64,000 nt of DNA. Origin: Zavarzinella formosa DSM 19928 (GTDB lineage: Bacteria; Planctomycetota; Planctomycetia; Gemmatales; Gemmataceae). Each line of letters opens with the position of its first letter. The stretch's first letter is position 1. The position numbers and the translations under genes were made by a program. Shown here piece after piece: positions 31,713-40,495 of the stretch. The stretch is from NCBI RefSeq assembly GCF_000255705.1, contig NZ_JH636443.1, forward strand, positions 497,481 through 561,480, written 5' to 3'. A model generated the notes under the pieces. It was not told where the DNA came from, ran no database searches, and saw only the letters and a list, made by a program, of their open reading frames with translations.

Positions 31713-32306
31713 TTATGTTGGGGAAAATGGTTTCACAAACGACCAATGCTGGCGTGGTTTGCCTTCCTTGACGGGATTGTCTTCAACGTATTGAATCGCC
31801 CGTTCCACATCTTCAGGCGTTTCCAAAAACGGCGCCCACTCTCCTCGCGCGAAACACTTGGGCGGTCTGGCCTTGTCAGCGGTTCCGGCGAACGGATGAA
31901 TCCCCGCATCAATTAACGCGGTGGTGGCCCGTCCCTTCAACTGAATCACGATTTGCTCAATCTTGATATGATGCGCTTCGACCACCAGATGAACATGATC
32001 CGGGAGGATGGCACACCCCCAAACCATCAGGCCGGATGATTTGACGTAGGCCGCAACCCCCTGCCCGATTGCCTGAGCTTGAACCCCCGTGAAATGAACG
32101 GGCGGCCTTTGCAATGATCGCTTCGCGGCAAGACGGGCAGGGCGGTCGTGTTCACGATAAGCGACCGAACGGATTTCGGTTGTCTTGGTTGCCTTGCCGT
32201 GCCGGAAAAGCTCGTATGAACCAACGAACTCAGACCATGATCCGCGAGGGTCGTTCGGAAGCCAGAATCCATAGGCGCCGAAAATGACGTGGAAACCGAT
32301 CACCAT
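31713..32306 (-). CDS. REP-associated tyrosine transposase (RAYT, IS200-like)
   Basis: 197 residues, start ATG at 32306. The HUH metal motif is in PDHVHLVVE, and the likely catalytic tyrosine is in IQYVEDNP, the IS200/IS605 Y-x-x-N pattern. The N-terminal GFHVIFGAYGFWLPNDPRGS is characteristic of the RAYT branch. RAYTs are domesticated single-strand transposases that act on REP palindromes. The gene is bounded on both sides by large palindromic elements, supporting this assignment. Downstream is the DUF1501 gene, unrelated in function. Confidence 0.88.
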   Translation of the reverse strand: MVIGFHVIFGAYGFWLPNDPRGSWSEFVGSYELFRHGKATKTTEIRSVAYREHDRPARLAAKRSLQRPPVHFTGVQAQAIGQGVAAYVKSSGLMVWGCAILPDHVHLVVEAHHIKIEQIVIQLKGRATTALIDAGIHPFAGTADKARPPKCFARGEWAPFLETPEDVERAIQYVEDNPVKEGKPRQHWSFVKPFSPT

Positions 32307-32337
32307 GAGAGTTTCCTCTTTTGATGAATCTCATCAT

Positions 32338-32467
32338 TGTGAAGCCTCGACGCGAAGTCCTCGGAGCGGAGCGCGGACTCGCTACGTGAAATCACCGATC
32401 ATTGGCACAATCGTCCGACACTGGAAGTCCGCGCTCCGCTCCGAAGACTCCGCGTCGAGGCTTCACG
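32338..32467. repeat. 130-bp palindromic element, right copy
   Basis: Inner arms 32339-32379 and 32426-32466 are inverted repeats of 41 bp with two mismatches. The whole element is the left copy turned round, including its central part. It lies 31 bases upstream of the RAYT start codon and just beyond the DUF1501 stop. Confidence 0.85.
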
Positions 32468-32479
32468 AGTTTGTGAATG

Positions 32480-33880
32480 TCACGCGTTCTTCAAAATCCC
32501 CGTCACTAGTTCGCCGTGGACATCCGTCAGGCGCATATCGCGGCCGCCGAAGCGGAAGGTGGATTTCTTGTGGTCCAGCCCGAGCAAATGGAGCATCGTG
32601 GCGTGCAGGTCGTGGACGTGGACCTTGTCCTTGATGGCGTGGTAACCGTAATCATCGGTTTCGCCGTGGATCACGCCCCCCTTCACGCCGCCGCCGGCCA
32701 TCCACATGGTGAAGCCGAAGGGGTTGTGGTCCCGGCCATCGCCTTGGGCCATCGGGGTGCGGCCGAATTCGCCGCCCCAGATCACCAGCGTGTCATCGAG
32801 CAGGCCACGGCGTTTCAAATCCTTCAGCAACCCGGCGATGGGTTGATCGACGGCCATCGCGTTGTCCGTGTGGCCCCTCAGCAGGTTGGCGTGCTGGTCC
32901 CAGCGGTCATGGCCGAGGTTCGGGCACAGGAGTTCGATGAACCGTACCCCTTTTTCGACCATGCGTCGGGCCATCAGACATTGACGGCCGAAGATGTCCG
33001 TCTTCGGCTGGTCAACTCCATAAAGGGCCAACGTTTCCTTGGTTTCCTTGGAAAAATCGGCCATCGCGGGGACGGCTGATTGCATCCGGTAGGCCAGTTC
33101 GTAATTGGCGATGGCCGCGTCGATCCCGCCGTCGCGGGCTTGGGAGGCCGTGGCTTGGTCGAGTTTTCGGATCAAATCCAGTTTGTTCTTCTGGATCTTA
33201 GGGGACTTCTCCTGCGGTTCCAAGTCGGCCACCGGCGTCTTGCCACGGGCGAACATGGACCCCTGATAGCTCGCGGGCAAAAAGCCGTTGCTGAAGCAAT
33301 CCATCCCGCCGGGGGGAACGAGGCCGCTGCCCAGCACGATGAAACCCGGCAAATCCTGGCACTCGCTGCCGAGACCATAAGTCACCCACGCCCCCATGCT
33401 CGGCCGGCCCTGCTGGCCGCTGCCGGAATGGATGAAGTAATTGGCGTTGGTGTGTTCCGAGAAGTTGGCCACCATCGAGCGAATGATGGCCATGTCGTCC
33501 ACGCACTCGGCCACATGCGGGAACAGGTCACTGACCGGGATGCCGCTCTTGCCGTATTGCTTGAACTTCCACGGGCTTTTCAGCACCGCGCCGACATTGT
33601 TGAACTGCGTCGGTTCCACCTTGGTCTTGATGGGCTGGCCATGTTCGCGGTCGAGCCGGGGCTTCGGGTCAAAGGTGTCCATTTGGCTTGGCCCGCCATC
33701 CATGAACAGAAAGATAACGCTCTTTGCCGTCGCCTTGCGGTGCGTCGGCTTCGGCGAAAGCGGGCCAGTCTCGGCCCCGAAGGCTTTCTCCTGCATCAAC
33801 CCGGCGAGAGCCGCCAGCCCGAAGCCGTTGGCGCAACGGGACAACATGTGACGACGAGTGATGGGAAAGTGAACGTGCAT
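32480..33880 (-). CDS. DUF1501 family secreted protein
   Basis: 466 residues from the ATG at 33880, opening with MHVHFPITRRHMLSRC, a Tat-like signal (RRxxL). The alkaline-phosphatase-like fold of the family shows in FLFMDGGPSQMDTFDPKP near the N-terminus, IWGGEFGRTPMAQG and GRDHNPFGFTMWMAGGGVKGG in the second half, and HDLHATMLHLLGLDH near the end, giving a set of Asp and His metal ligands. DUF1501 proteins are abundant in planctomycetes and usually follow a DUF1549/DUF1553 cytochrome-like gene; here that partner is absent. Function likely sulfatase-like or a binding protein in the periplasm, unproven. Confidence 0.9.
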   Translation of the reverse strand: MHVHFPITRRHMLSRCANGFGLAALAGLMQEKAFGAETGPLSPKPTHRKATAKSVIFLFMDGGPSQMDTFDPKPRLDREHGQPIKTKVEPTQFNNVGAVLKSPWKFKQYGKSGIPVSDLFPHVAECVDDMAIIRSMVANFSEHTNANYFIHSGSGQQGRPSMGAWVTYGLGSECQDLPGFIVLGSGLVPPGGMDCFSNGFLPASYQGSMFARGKTPVADLEPQEKSPKIQKNKLDLIRKLDQATASQARDGGIDAAIANYELAYRMQSAVPAMADFSKETKETLALYGVDQPKTDIFGRQCLMARRMVEKGVRFIELLCPNLGHDRWDQHANLLRGHTDNAMAVDQPIAGLLKDLKRRGLLDDTLVIWGGEFGRTPMAQGDGRDHNPFGFTMWMAGGGVKGGVIHGETDDYGYHAIKDKVHVHDLHATMLHLLGLDHKKSTFRFGGRDMRLTDVHGELVTGILKNA

Positions 33881-33903
33881 GATCGGGTGTCCCTTCAAAA
33901 CAA

Positions 33904-34018
33904 CCCCACCCTCCGGCCCCCTCTCCTGACAGAGAGGGGGAGCAAGAACGTGAGGATCGAAGCCCGTTGCGTTGACAGTCCCCCCTCTCTGTCAGGAGAG
34001 GGGGTTAGGGGGTGAGGT
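33904..34018. repeat. Palindromic element with CTCTCCTGACAGAGAG core
   Basis: Two arms of about 38 bp (33904-33941 and 33979-34018) are near-perfect inverted repeats sharing CCCTCTCCTGACAGAGAGGG, separated by about 37 bp. It lies between the DUF1501 start and the def stop on the minus strand. It differs from the RAYT-flanking family and probably forms a strong hairpin in RNA or single-stranded DNA. Confidence 0.8.
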
Positions 34019-34024
34019 CATCTT

Positions 34025-34579
34025 TCAAAACTTTGGCGCCAGATCCGGGGGGATTTCCCCCTTTTTCTGGGCCTCAAAGTAATCTTCCTCAAATTGCTTG
34101 AGGTATTTCTTGGCGTGCATCCGGCCGACGAGGCCGATCTTGTCAATGAACAGGTTGCCGTCGAGATGGTCGATCTCGTGCTGCCAGACGCGGGCAGCGA
34201 GATCTTCACAGATCATTTCGTAAAGCTCCCCCTTCTGATTGTAAGCCTGCACGCGGACCTTCTTGGCCCGGCGAACCTTGGCGTACAAATCGGGGAAACT
34301 CAGGCAGCCCTCGCGATCGTCGATGATGCCCTTGGACATTTCGACAATCACCGGATTGATGGCGACAAATTCCTGAGCCTTCTCGCCGGGATCACCGGCA
34401 AAATTCATTACCAGCACACGCTCGCTGACACCCACCTGCGGGGCCGCCAGTCCGAGGCCCTCGTGGAGATACATCAGTTCGATCATGTTGCCCACGAGGA
34501 TGTTCAAATCCTTGGACATCTGCATCACCGGCTTGGCCGGCTCGCGCAACACGGGATGAGGGTACTTCAAAATATGCAT
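34025..34579 (-). CDS. def: Peptide deformylase
   Basis: 184 residues from ATG 34579, where the sequence MHILKYPHPVLREPA begins exactly as the family does; the longer frame upstream is not coding. The three family motifs are intact: GLGLAAPQVG, EGCLSFP (metal ligand Cys92) and QHEIDHLDG (His134, catalytic Glu135, His138). It removes the formyl group from the first methionine of new proteins. The C-terminal extension KKYLKQFEEDYFEAQKKGE resembles that of several Gram-negative enzymes. It is divergent from the Uma2 gene. Confidence 0.95.
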   Translation of the reverse strand: MHILKYPHPVLREPAKPVMQMSKDLNILVGNMIELMYLHEGLGLAAPQVGVSERVLVMNFAGDPGEKAQEFVAINPVIVEMSKGIIDDREGCLSFPDLYAKVRRAKKVRVQAYNQKGELYEMICEDLAARVWQHEIDHLDGNLFIDKIGLVGRMHAKKYLKQFEEDYFEAQKKGEIPPDLAPKF

Positions 34580-34694
34580 GGCAACTCGTCTTATTCCTCC
34601 ATGCCCCATTGTATCCAATCCGGAGGCGTTGCAAGAAGACATCGGCCAAGGCGGCGTGATAAGATATCCGGGCCGGAATGAAGGGGAGAAACAC

Positions 34695-35351
34695 ATGGCA
34701 ACCGCCACGCTGCAAGAACGAATCCCGACGATGGCCGACGTGATGGCCAAAATGGGTGACATACCGCCAAGCCGAATCCTGATGCGGCCATCGCCGGGCA
34801 CAGCCACCGAGGACGATGTGTTGCGTCTGGGAAAATCGGCCGACAAGCGAATCTGTGAATTGATCGACGGAGTCTTGGTGGAAAAACCCATGGGAATGCA
34901 ACAAGCTCTTCTCGTCATCTGGCTGGGCCAGCTTTTGGGTGAATGGGCTCGCCGGTTCAACTTGGGTCTGGTGTTCGGTGACCGGGCCACCTTGAGAATG
35001 ATCGCCGGGAACATTCGCATTCCCGATGTATGTTTCATCCCATGGGACCAACTTCCAAACGGTCGCGTGCCGACGGAACCCATCGCCGATTTTTCGGCCG
35101 CCTTGACCGTCGAAATCCTAAGCCCAAGCAATACGGCCCGCGAGATGCGGGAAAAGCGGGAAGAGTATTTTGCCTCGGGAACACAGATCGCTTGGGAGTT
35201 GGATCCGGAGAATCGAACGATTCGCGTTTATACAAATGTGAATGAATCAACCCTGTTGACGATTGACGACCAATTAACCGGCGATCCGCTGCTGCCTGGC
35301 TTCAACGTATCCGTGCGCGAGGTGTTTGGTGAGCTTGACCGGCGACGGTAA
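34695..35351 (+). CDS. Uma2 family putative endonuclease (DUF820)
   Basis: 218 residues from ATG 34695 with AAGGGGAGA just upstream. The PD-(D/E)XK-like fold is recognised from ELIDGVLVEKPMG, NIRIPDVCFIPWD, LTVEILSPSNTAREM and KREEYFASGTQIAWELDP. Uma2 proteins occur in many copies in planctomycetes and cyanobacteria. Their biochemical role is not settled, although nuclease chemistry is predicted from the fold. It is a single gene divergent from def. Confidence 0.88.
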   Translation: MATATLQERIPTMADVMAKMGDIPPSRILMRPSPGTATEDDVLRLGKSADKRICELIDGVLVEKPMGMQQALLVIWLGQLLGEWARRFNLGLVFGDRATLRMIAGNIRIPDVCFIPWDQLPNGRVPTEPIADFSAALTVEILSPSNTAREMREKREEYFASGTQIAWELDPENRTIRVYTNVNESTLLTIDDQLTGDPLLPGFNVSVREVFGELDRRR

Positions 35352-35388
35352 TTGAACTTCTCCCGTTCCTCAAACTTTCGATCCATCC

Positions 35389-36585
35389 ATGAGCGAATAC
35401 CAGTATTACGAATTCCGGGCCGTGGACAAGCCGCTGAGCCGGGAGGCGATGAACGCCCTGCGCGACATCAGCAGCAGGGCCGAGATCACTTCGACCAGTT
35501 TGACCAACGAATACCATTACGGGGATTTCAAGGGAAACTCCCTCAAGTTGATGGAGAAGTATTTCGACGCCCATTTGTATTACGCCAATTGGGGAACCCG
35601 CATCCTGATGTTGCGGCTGCCGATCCGGTATTTCCCTCTCTCCGTCGCGGAGCCGTATGCCGGTTCCGAACAATTCGACGCCAAGCCGACGAAAGAGCAT
35701 GTCATCCTCAGTTTTCAATATTCTCCGGAGGATGGTGGCGACGACGAGATGGAGACGCCCGAACTCGGGGCGATGCTGTCATTGCGGAATGACTTGCTGG
35801 CCGGAGATCACCGGTGCCTTTATTTGGGCTGGCTTCTCTCCCTGTCTGTGCCCTACGACGATGAATTTGACGACGGGGAACATGAAGACGAGGTCGAACC
35901 CCCGGTACCGCCGGGCCTTGGAAACTTGTCCCCGGCCCTTATCGACTTCGCGCACTTCTTGCAGATCAACGACGACCTCATCGCGGCGGCAGCCGAAGGC
36001 TCCGCAAACGCCGAGGAGAAGCAAACGACGGCAAATGATTGCTCCGAATGGGTGGCGGCCCTGCCGGAGGCCGAGAAGAATACGATGCTTGTGCGGGTGA
36101 TGGATGGCGAGGCCGGTTTGCTAAACGTCGAACTGCTTCAACGCTTCCGGTCAGAACTGGCGGCCCGGTCGGGAGCCAAGGGTGCCGAGGAAGCTCCCCG
36201 CCGTCGAACGGTGGCCGAGTTGCTCGCCCGAGCCAAGGAAATCGAAGAGGAACGCACCCGCAAGGCCGCCGAACGGAAGCAGCGAGAACAAGAGCGAAAA
36301 AGCCGCGAAGAAGCCGCCGCCCGTGAAAAACACTTGAATTCGCTCGCCGGGAAAGAACCGGAACTGTGGCGAAAAGTGGAGGCGGCCATCACGACCAAAC
36401 TCCCCAAGCAATACGACGAAGCGACCAAAATGCTGCTGGACCTGCGATCCCTCGCCGACCGGGGCAAGCAACGTGAAAAATTCGACCGCCAACTGGCCGA
36501 ACTCCGTATTCGCCATTCCTCCAAGCGAAGCATGATCGAACGGCTGGACAAAGCGGGGTTCGAGAAGCCGGACGATCAGAAGTGA
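35389..36585 (+). CDS. Conserved protein with coiled-coil C-terminus, unknown function
   Basis: 398 residues starting MSEYQYYEFRAVDKPLSRE. The N-terminal 120 residues, with HYGDFKGN and ANWGTRILMLRLP, belong to a family I remember as conserved and often encoded beside SWIM zinc-finger proteins, but no such gene is next to it here. Residues about 265-310 form a highly charged coiled coil (EIEEERTRKAAERKQREQE). No catalytic motif was seen. It starts 37 bases after the Uma2 gene, so the two may be co-transcribed. Confidence 0.75.
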   Translation: MSEYQYYEFRAVDKPLSREAMNALRDISSRAEITSTSLTNEYHYGDFKGNSLKLMEKYFDAHLYYANWGTRILMLRLPIRYFPLSVAEPYAGSEQFDAKPTKEHVILSFQYSPEDGGDDEMETPELGAMLSLRNDLLAGDHRCLYLGWLLSLSVPYDDEFDDGEHEDEVEPPVPPGLGNLSPALIDFAHFLQINDDLIAAAAEGSANAEEKQTTANDCSEWVAALPEAEKNTMLVRVMDGEAGLLNVELLQRFRSELAARSGAKGAEEAPRRRTVAELLARAKEIEEERTRKAAERKQREQERKSREEAAAREKHLNSLAGKEPELWRKVEAAITTKLPKQYDEATKMLLDLRSLADRGKQREKFDRQLAELRIRHSSKRSMIERLDKAGFEKPDDQK

Positions 36586-36640
36586 AGTCCTGTTTCGGCG
36601 AATAGTGTCCGATTCGCCAAGACATGGCGTCAAAACCGTC

Positions 36641-36669
36641 TTGGCAATCTGGGCGATCTGTGGCACAAT
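36641..36669 (+). promoter_or_regulatory. Candidate promoter for the aminotransferase gene
   Basis: TTGGCA (36641-36646), a 17-base spacer and CACAAT (36664-36669) lie 38 bases before the start codon at 36707. Match to sigma-70 boxes is moderate. Confidence 0.35.
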
Positions 36670-36706
36670 CTTCCCGCGCATGATCACGGCAGGGAGGCCA
36701 CGGGGG

Positions 36707-37993
36707 ATGATCGAATCGTTTTTCTGGCGGAAGATGCTCGCCAAGAGCGGCCTCGGCAAGTACGTCCCGGCCGTCAAGAAGACGCTCAACGGCGGCGAAG
36801 AATACCTTTCCCTGCTGGCGGATCGCACACTGGCCGCCCCGCTGACGGAGTTGTTGGACCGGGCGTTGTTGCCGGACATCAACACACCGGATTCGATTCA
36901 TCTGGCTCTTGGCTCCCCCCGCTGCGAGATTTATCCGAGCCTCCCCCGGACCATCAACGACCGGCGGCCATCCGCATGGGGGGATTACGAACTGCGGGCC
37001 GAACTGGCCGATGGCTTCCGGCGGGATCATGGCGTCGAGCACGAACCGGCCGACGAGGTGTTTATCACGCACGGGGCCACCGGGGCGTTTGCGGCCGTGC
37101 TGGATGCGTTTGTCAATCCGGGTGACCGCGTCGTGCTGTTTGACCCGACCAGCCCCGTTTTTTCCCTCGGGTTGAAGCATCGCCGGGCGTCCGTGGCGTG
37201 GGTGCCGACCGCTTCCGAAGACGGTTTTGTCCGGTTTGCCCTCAACGATCTCATGCGGGCGATGCGAGGGGCGAAGATGATCGTCCTCGCGGACCCGGCC
37301 AACCCCACGGGATGCGTCTTCGCCTCGGAAGACTTGGAACAAATCGCCTTTTGGGCCAAGAAGAACGACACGCTGATCGTGCAGGATATGTCGTTTGATC
37401 GTTGGAGAAATGATCCCGCGAAAAGCCGACTGGCAAATCTACCGCACACGGAGGGACGGATCATCTCCATTGGCAGTTTCGCCAAGAGCCACGGCCTCTC
37501 GGCGGCCCGCGTTGGCTGGCTGGCGGGGTATCGGCACCTTGTGCGGCCATGCGCTTTGGCGGCCCTGATGAACGCCCCGTTTGTGGCCCCGCTTTGCCAG
37601 CAGGTGGTGACGCAGGCTCTTCGCATGGGAGAAGTTGCGATGAATTCAACCCGCGACGACCTGAACGACCGGCGTGAATATGTCAGCGAGCGTCTGCGGG
37701 GGATGGGATTGCTGCCGTGGGCCGCGCGGGCCGGGTTTTTCTTCTGGACGCCGGTTCCAACGGGGGAAACTTCCCGGGCATTCGCCCAGCGTTTGCTGAC
37801 GGAAACCGGTGTGTTGGTGAACCCCGGCGAGGTGTTTGGCCCCTCCGGATCGCGGTTTGTCCGCATCAGTTTTGCCGTGGATGAGGGGCGTTTGCGAGAG
37901 GGGATGGCCCGGTTGGAAGGCTTTGTCCGGGCCGGTTCCTCAAACGGAGGGCTTGAATCTCGTTTGGCGGCCGGGGAGCATGCCGTACAATAA
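36707..37993 (+). CDS. Class I/II PLP-dependent aminotransferase
   Basis: 428 residues from ATG 36707, with GGAGG nine bases upstream. Fold type I features: THGATGAFAAVLDAF for the phosphate-binding loop, DPANPTGCVF (Asn199), an aspartate at VQDMSF (Asp227, pairing with the cofactor ring), and the cofactor lysine Lys260 in GSFAKSHGLSAARVGW. The tyrosine usually following the aspartate by three residues is Phe230, a modest deviation. The substrate is unknown; related enzymes act on aspartate, alanine or aromatic amino acids. Its last bases contain a promoter-like sequence for the next gene. Confidence 0.85.
   Translation: MIESFFWRKMLAKSGLGKYVPAVKKTLNGGEEYLSLLADRTLAAPLTELLDRALLPDINTPDSIHLALGSPRCEIYPSLPRTINDRRPSAWGDYELRAELADGFRRDHGVEHEPADEVFITHGATGAFAAVLDAFVNPGDRVVLFDPTSPVFSLGLKHRRASVAWVPTASEDGFVRFALNDLMRAMRGAKMIVLADPANPTGCVFASEDLEQIAFWAKKNDTLIVQDMSFDRWRNDPAKSRLANLPHTEGRIISIGSFAKSHGLSAARVGWLAGYRHLVRPCALAALMNAPFVAPLCQQVVTQALRMGEVAMNSTRDDLNDRREYVSERLRGMGLLPWAARAGFFFWTPVPTGETSRAFAQRLLTETGVLVNPGEVFGPSGSRFVRISFAVDEGRLREGMARLEGFVRAGSSNGGLESRLAAGEHAVQ
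37964..37991 (+). promoter_or_regulatory. Candidate promoter for the 484-residue secreted protein
   Basis: TTGGCG (37964-37969), a 16-base spacer and TACAAT (37986-37991) lie at the very end of the aminotransferase gene, about 100 bases upstream of the ATG at 38094. Confidence 0.4.
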
Positions 37994-38093
37994 GGATGGA
38001 TTTTCCCGGCCAACGACTCCGCATCCGGCGGTGTTTGGTTATTCGGGGGCTTCTTCCATTATTCCCTTCGGCCATTTTGTTGGTGAACCGCAT

Positions 38094-39548
38094 ATGCGCA
38101 TCTCTCGGCGGTCGGTCGCGGCGGGCTTTGCCCTGCTGGTTTTCAACTCGTTCTCCCTTGCCGCGGATATCCCCAAGCCGCCAGAACCAAACGGGGCAGA
38201 CACTGTCGCCAGTCCCAAGCTTCATAGCGGGACGGTTCGCATTACGGAAGAAAAGCCGGACGGTCCCTTGCACAAGGCCGTGCGGAATTACGCCCAGTAT
38301 TACGCCTTCAAATCGGTTCAGCCGCCGTACAACGGCGAGCCGGAAGAGAAAAAGCTCGGCACATTCATCCTTGACATCAATTCGTTGTTGAAGGATGCCG
38401 AGAGTTTTTGCACCCTGCAGAACCAACCCCCGGCGACAAACCTGAGCCAGGCCCAGTTGGAATTCGCGGAACAATTTACCGTGGACCTGGCGGCGGCCGC
38501 CAAGATCGTGCTGGACAACGCCACCCGGCCGATGGAACGCCTCAACATCGTGCGGATGCTGGCCTCATGTTCCAAGATGCCGGGAACAAAACTGATCGAC
38601 CCACTGTTGAGAGTCATCAACGACCCGAACGAATCGGACGCCCTCAAACTGTATGCCTTCCAAGGCATCAAAACCTTCCTGGAACACGGCCACCCGGAAG
38701 ATCCGACGAAGCACATCAATTACAAAGACGTGGCCAAATTAGCCCAGATATCGGACAGCCTCACCAAGTACATCGTTCAGAAGCGATCGTATCGGGACGC
38801 CAAAGAGCAGATGGTGATCGAATACGTTCGCCGCGAGGCGGTGGCCGCGACGGGACGCTTCAAGCTCGGCGTGGTCCGGGAGAATACCCGCAAGCCGTTG
38901 TCCCGGCCCGGCTATACGCTCATGCGAGTGCTATGGGATCCTGAAATTGCCCCGCCGGTCACCATCCAAGAACGAATCGAGGCGATCTGCGGCTTCTGCC
39001 AGATGAAGATTGACGACGACCTGAACATCGATGTCGCGGCTCCTTTTCTCCAACCGTCACTGGTTGAATATCTGCGGCAGGCGAACAATGACTTCACAAG
39101 GATGACGAAGGAAACGTCGAAGTCCATTCTGCCGTGGAAGATCTCGGCCGCCCGCCTCTCGTATTCCTTTGCCCTGTGGCGGGAAGCCGCCAAAACGGTC
39201 CCCAAGCCGCGTTACCCGGAATACATCACCTCGCTGGCCAACGATGTGATCGCCACGCTGGCCCCCATTGAAAAAGAAGGGGCCGGCGCCACGACGGACT
39301 CGAACTCGCTCGCCCAGTGGCTTCCGCGAAACCTCCCGAAAGCGTGGTCCGGCGGCAATCAACAGCCTGTCCTCCTGTACAAGGATGACCCGACTTCGCT
39401 GTTGCCCATCGTTCCCAAAACGCCGGTGTTGAAGACACCCGATCCCAAAAACCCGATGCCGCCCGCCAAAACGCCGGACCCGAAGAATCCGGCACCGCCC
39501 ATGAAGATGCCCGATCCCAAGAATCCGATGCCGCCGATCAAAAATTAA
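38094..39548 (+). CDS. Secreted protein with proline-rich repeat tail, unknown function
   Basis: 484 residues from ATG 38094, beginning with a signal peptide (MRISRRSVAAGFALLVFNSFSLA). The body is mostly helical with HEAT-like spacing (LDNATRPMERLNIVRML, DPNESDALKLYAFQGIKTFLE). The last 45 residues are four imperfect copies of a PDPKNPMPP unit, a low-complexity tail that may lie in the cell wall or be flexible. Longer frames starting upstream overlap the aminotransferase and lack the signal. A strong terminator follows directly. Confidence 0.8.
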   Translation: MRISRRSVAAGFALLVFNSFSLAADIPKPPEPNGADTVASPKLHSGTVRITEEKPDGPLHKAVRNYAQYYAFKSVQPPYNGEPEEKKLGTFILDINSLLKDAESFCTLQNQPPATNLSQAQLEFAEQFTVDLAAAAKIVLDNATRPMERLNIVRMLASCSKMPGTKLIDPLLRVINDPNESDALKLYAFQGIKTFLEHGHPEDPTKHINYKDVAKLAQISDSLTKYIVQKRSYRDAKEQMVIEYVRREAVAATGRFKLGVVRENTRKPLSRPGYTLMRVLWDPEIAPPVTIQERIEAICGFCQMKIDDDLNIDVAAPFLQPSLVEYLRQANNDFTRMTKETSKSILPWKISAARLSYSFALWREAAKTVPKPRYPEYITSLANDVIATLAPIEKEGAGATTDSNSLAQWLPRNLPKAWSGGNQQPVLLYKDDPTSLLPIVPKTPVLKTPDPKNPMPPAKTPDPKNPAPPMKMPDPKNPMPPIKN

Positions 39549-39555
39549 TCTGGTG

Positions 39556-39593
39556 ACAGAGGGACACGGTGAAAGCCGTGTCCCTCTGTTTTT
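39556..39593 (+). terminator. Rho-independent terminator
   Basis: A perfect 14-bp stem (ACAGAGGGACACGG with its complement, 39556-39569 and 39576-39589), a 6-base loop and a run of five T at its end. It lies 8 bases after the stop of the secreted-protein gene. Confidence 0.85.
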
Positions 39594-39619
39594 GAACCCA
39601 ACCTCCGGATAAATCCCGC

Positions 39620-40483
39620 ATGGAAGCGCCCCAACCCACTCGTCGCAAATTCCTTCGTCGTTCACTCCAAGTCGGGGCGGCGCTGACCGGCCTCGGCGGT
39701 CTGACAGTGAGCTATGGCTTTTGGGAAGCCGCCCATATTCGCGTCCAACGGGAGACGGTGAGCATCGCCAATCTGCCCGCCGGTTTTGAGGGGCGAACGA
39801 TTGCCGTGCTGGCCGACTTTCATCACGGTCCTTTTGTGGGCATCAATTTCATCCGTGAAGCCGTCAAATTGGCGAATTCGCTGAAGCCAGATTTGTTTGC
39901 CTTGGTCGGTGATTACGCCCATCGGGGAAGTCACACAGACTCTGAGTTGCCGCCGTGTCTGGAAGCACTTTCCGCTTTGCAGGCCCCGCTCGGGGTGTAT
40001 GCCATTCCCGGCAATCATGACATGAAGAACCAAGGGAAGATTTACCGCCAAATGATCGCCGCCACGCCGTTGACCGATCTGACCAACGCCGCCCGACGAG
40101 TGACCGTCAACGGCGATTCCATCTGGCTGGCGGGGGTGGATGAATTCTGGTGGGGCGAACCGGACTTGCCGAAGGCGCTCGACGGGATTCCCGACGGGGC
40201 GGCCATCGTTCTATTATCCCATAACCCGGACTTCGCGGAAGAAAACCCGGAACCCCGCGTCGGGTTGGTTCTCAGCGGCCACACTCACGGCGGGCAAATC
40301 TACTTGCCGGGCGTCCGTAGTTCGTGGATTCCATCCAAATATGGCATGAAGTACCGGCAGGGGTTGGTGCAAGGCCCCGGTTCGCCGGTGTTCGTTTCCC
40401 GTGGATTGGGCGAGGCCGGTATCCCAATCCGGCTGAACGTCCCGCCTGAAATCAATGTGCTGACACTGACACGGGCGATGTGA
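39620..40483 (+). CDS. Metallophosphoesterase with Tat-like signal (YaeI type)
   Basis: 287 residues. RRKFLRRSLQVGAALTGLGG at the start is a twin-arginine-type signal or anchor. The two-metal phosphoesterase ligands are all visible: Asp66 and His68 in LADFHHG, Asp98 in VGDYAH, Asn132 and His133 in GNHD, the histidine of LLSHNPD and GHTHGGQ near the C-terminus. It resembles YaeI and related membrane-associated phosphodiesterases that act on lipids or nucleotides. It is convergent with the FAD/Fe-S gene, 12 bases between stops. Confidence 0.92.
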   Translation: MEAPQPTRRKFLRRSLQVGAALTGLGGLTVSYGFWEAAHIRVQRETVSIANLPAGFEGRTIAVLADFHHGPFVGINFIREAVKLANSLKPDLFALVGDYAHRGSHTDSELPPCLEALSALQAPLGVYAIPGNHDMKNQGKIYRQMIAATPLTDLTNAARRVTVNGDSIWLAGVDEFWWGEPDLPKALDGIPDGAAIVLLSHNPDFAEENPEPRVGLVLSGHTHGGQIYLPGVRSSWIPSKYGMKYRQGLVQGPGSPVFVSRGLGEAGIPIRLNVPPEINVLTLTRAM

Positions 40484-40495
40484 CCGCTATCTGGG

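Larger units (their letters stand above)
31581..32467 (-). mobile_element. RAYT unit: transposase gene bounded by inverted palindromic elements
   Basis: The 887-bp unit consists of a transposase gene flanked by two 130-bp palindromic elements in inverted orientation. Each element is itself a hairpin. This is the arrangement expected when a REP-associated tyrosine transposase sits with the repeats it mobilises. No target-site duplication is visible, as expected for this transposase class. Confidence 0.7.
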
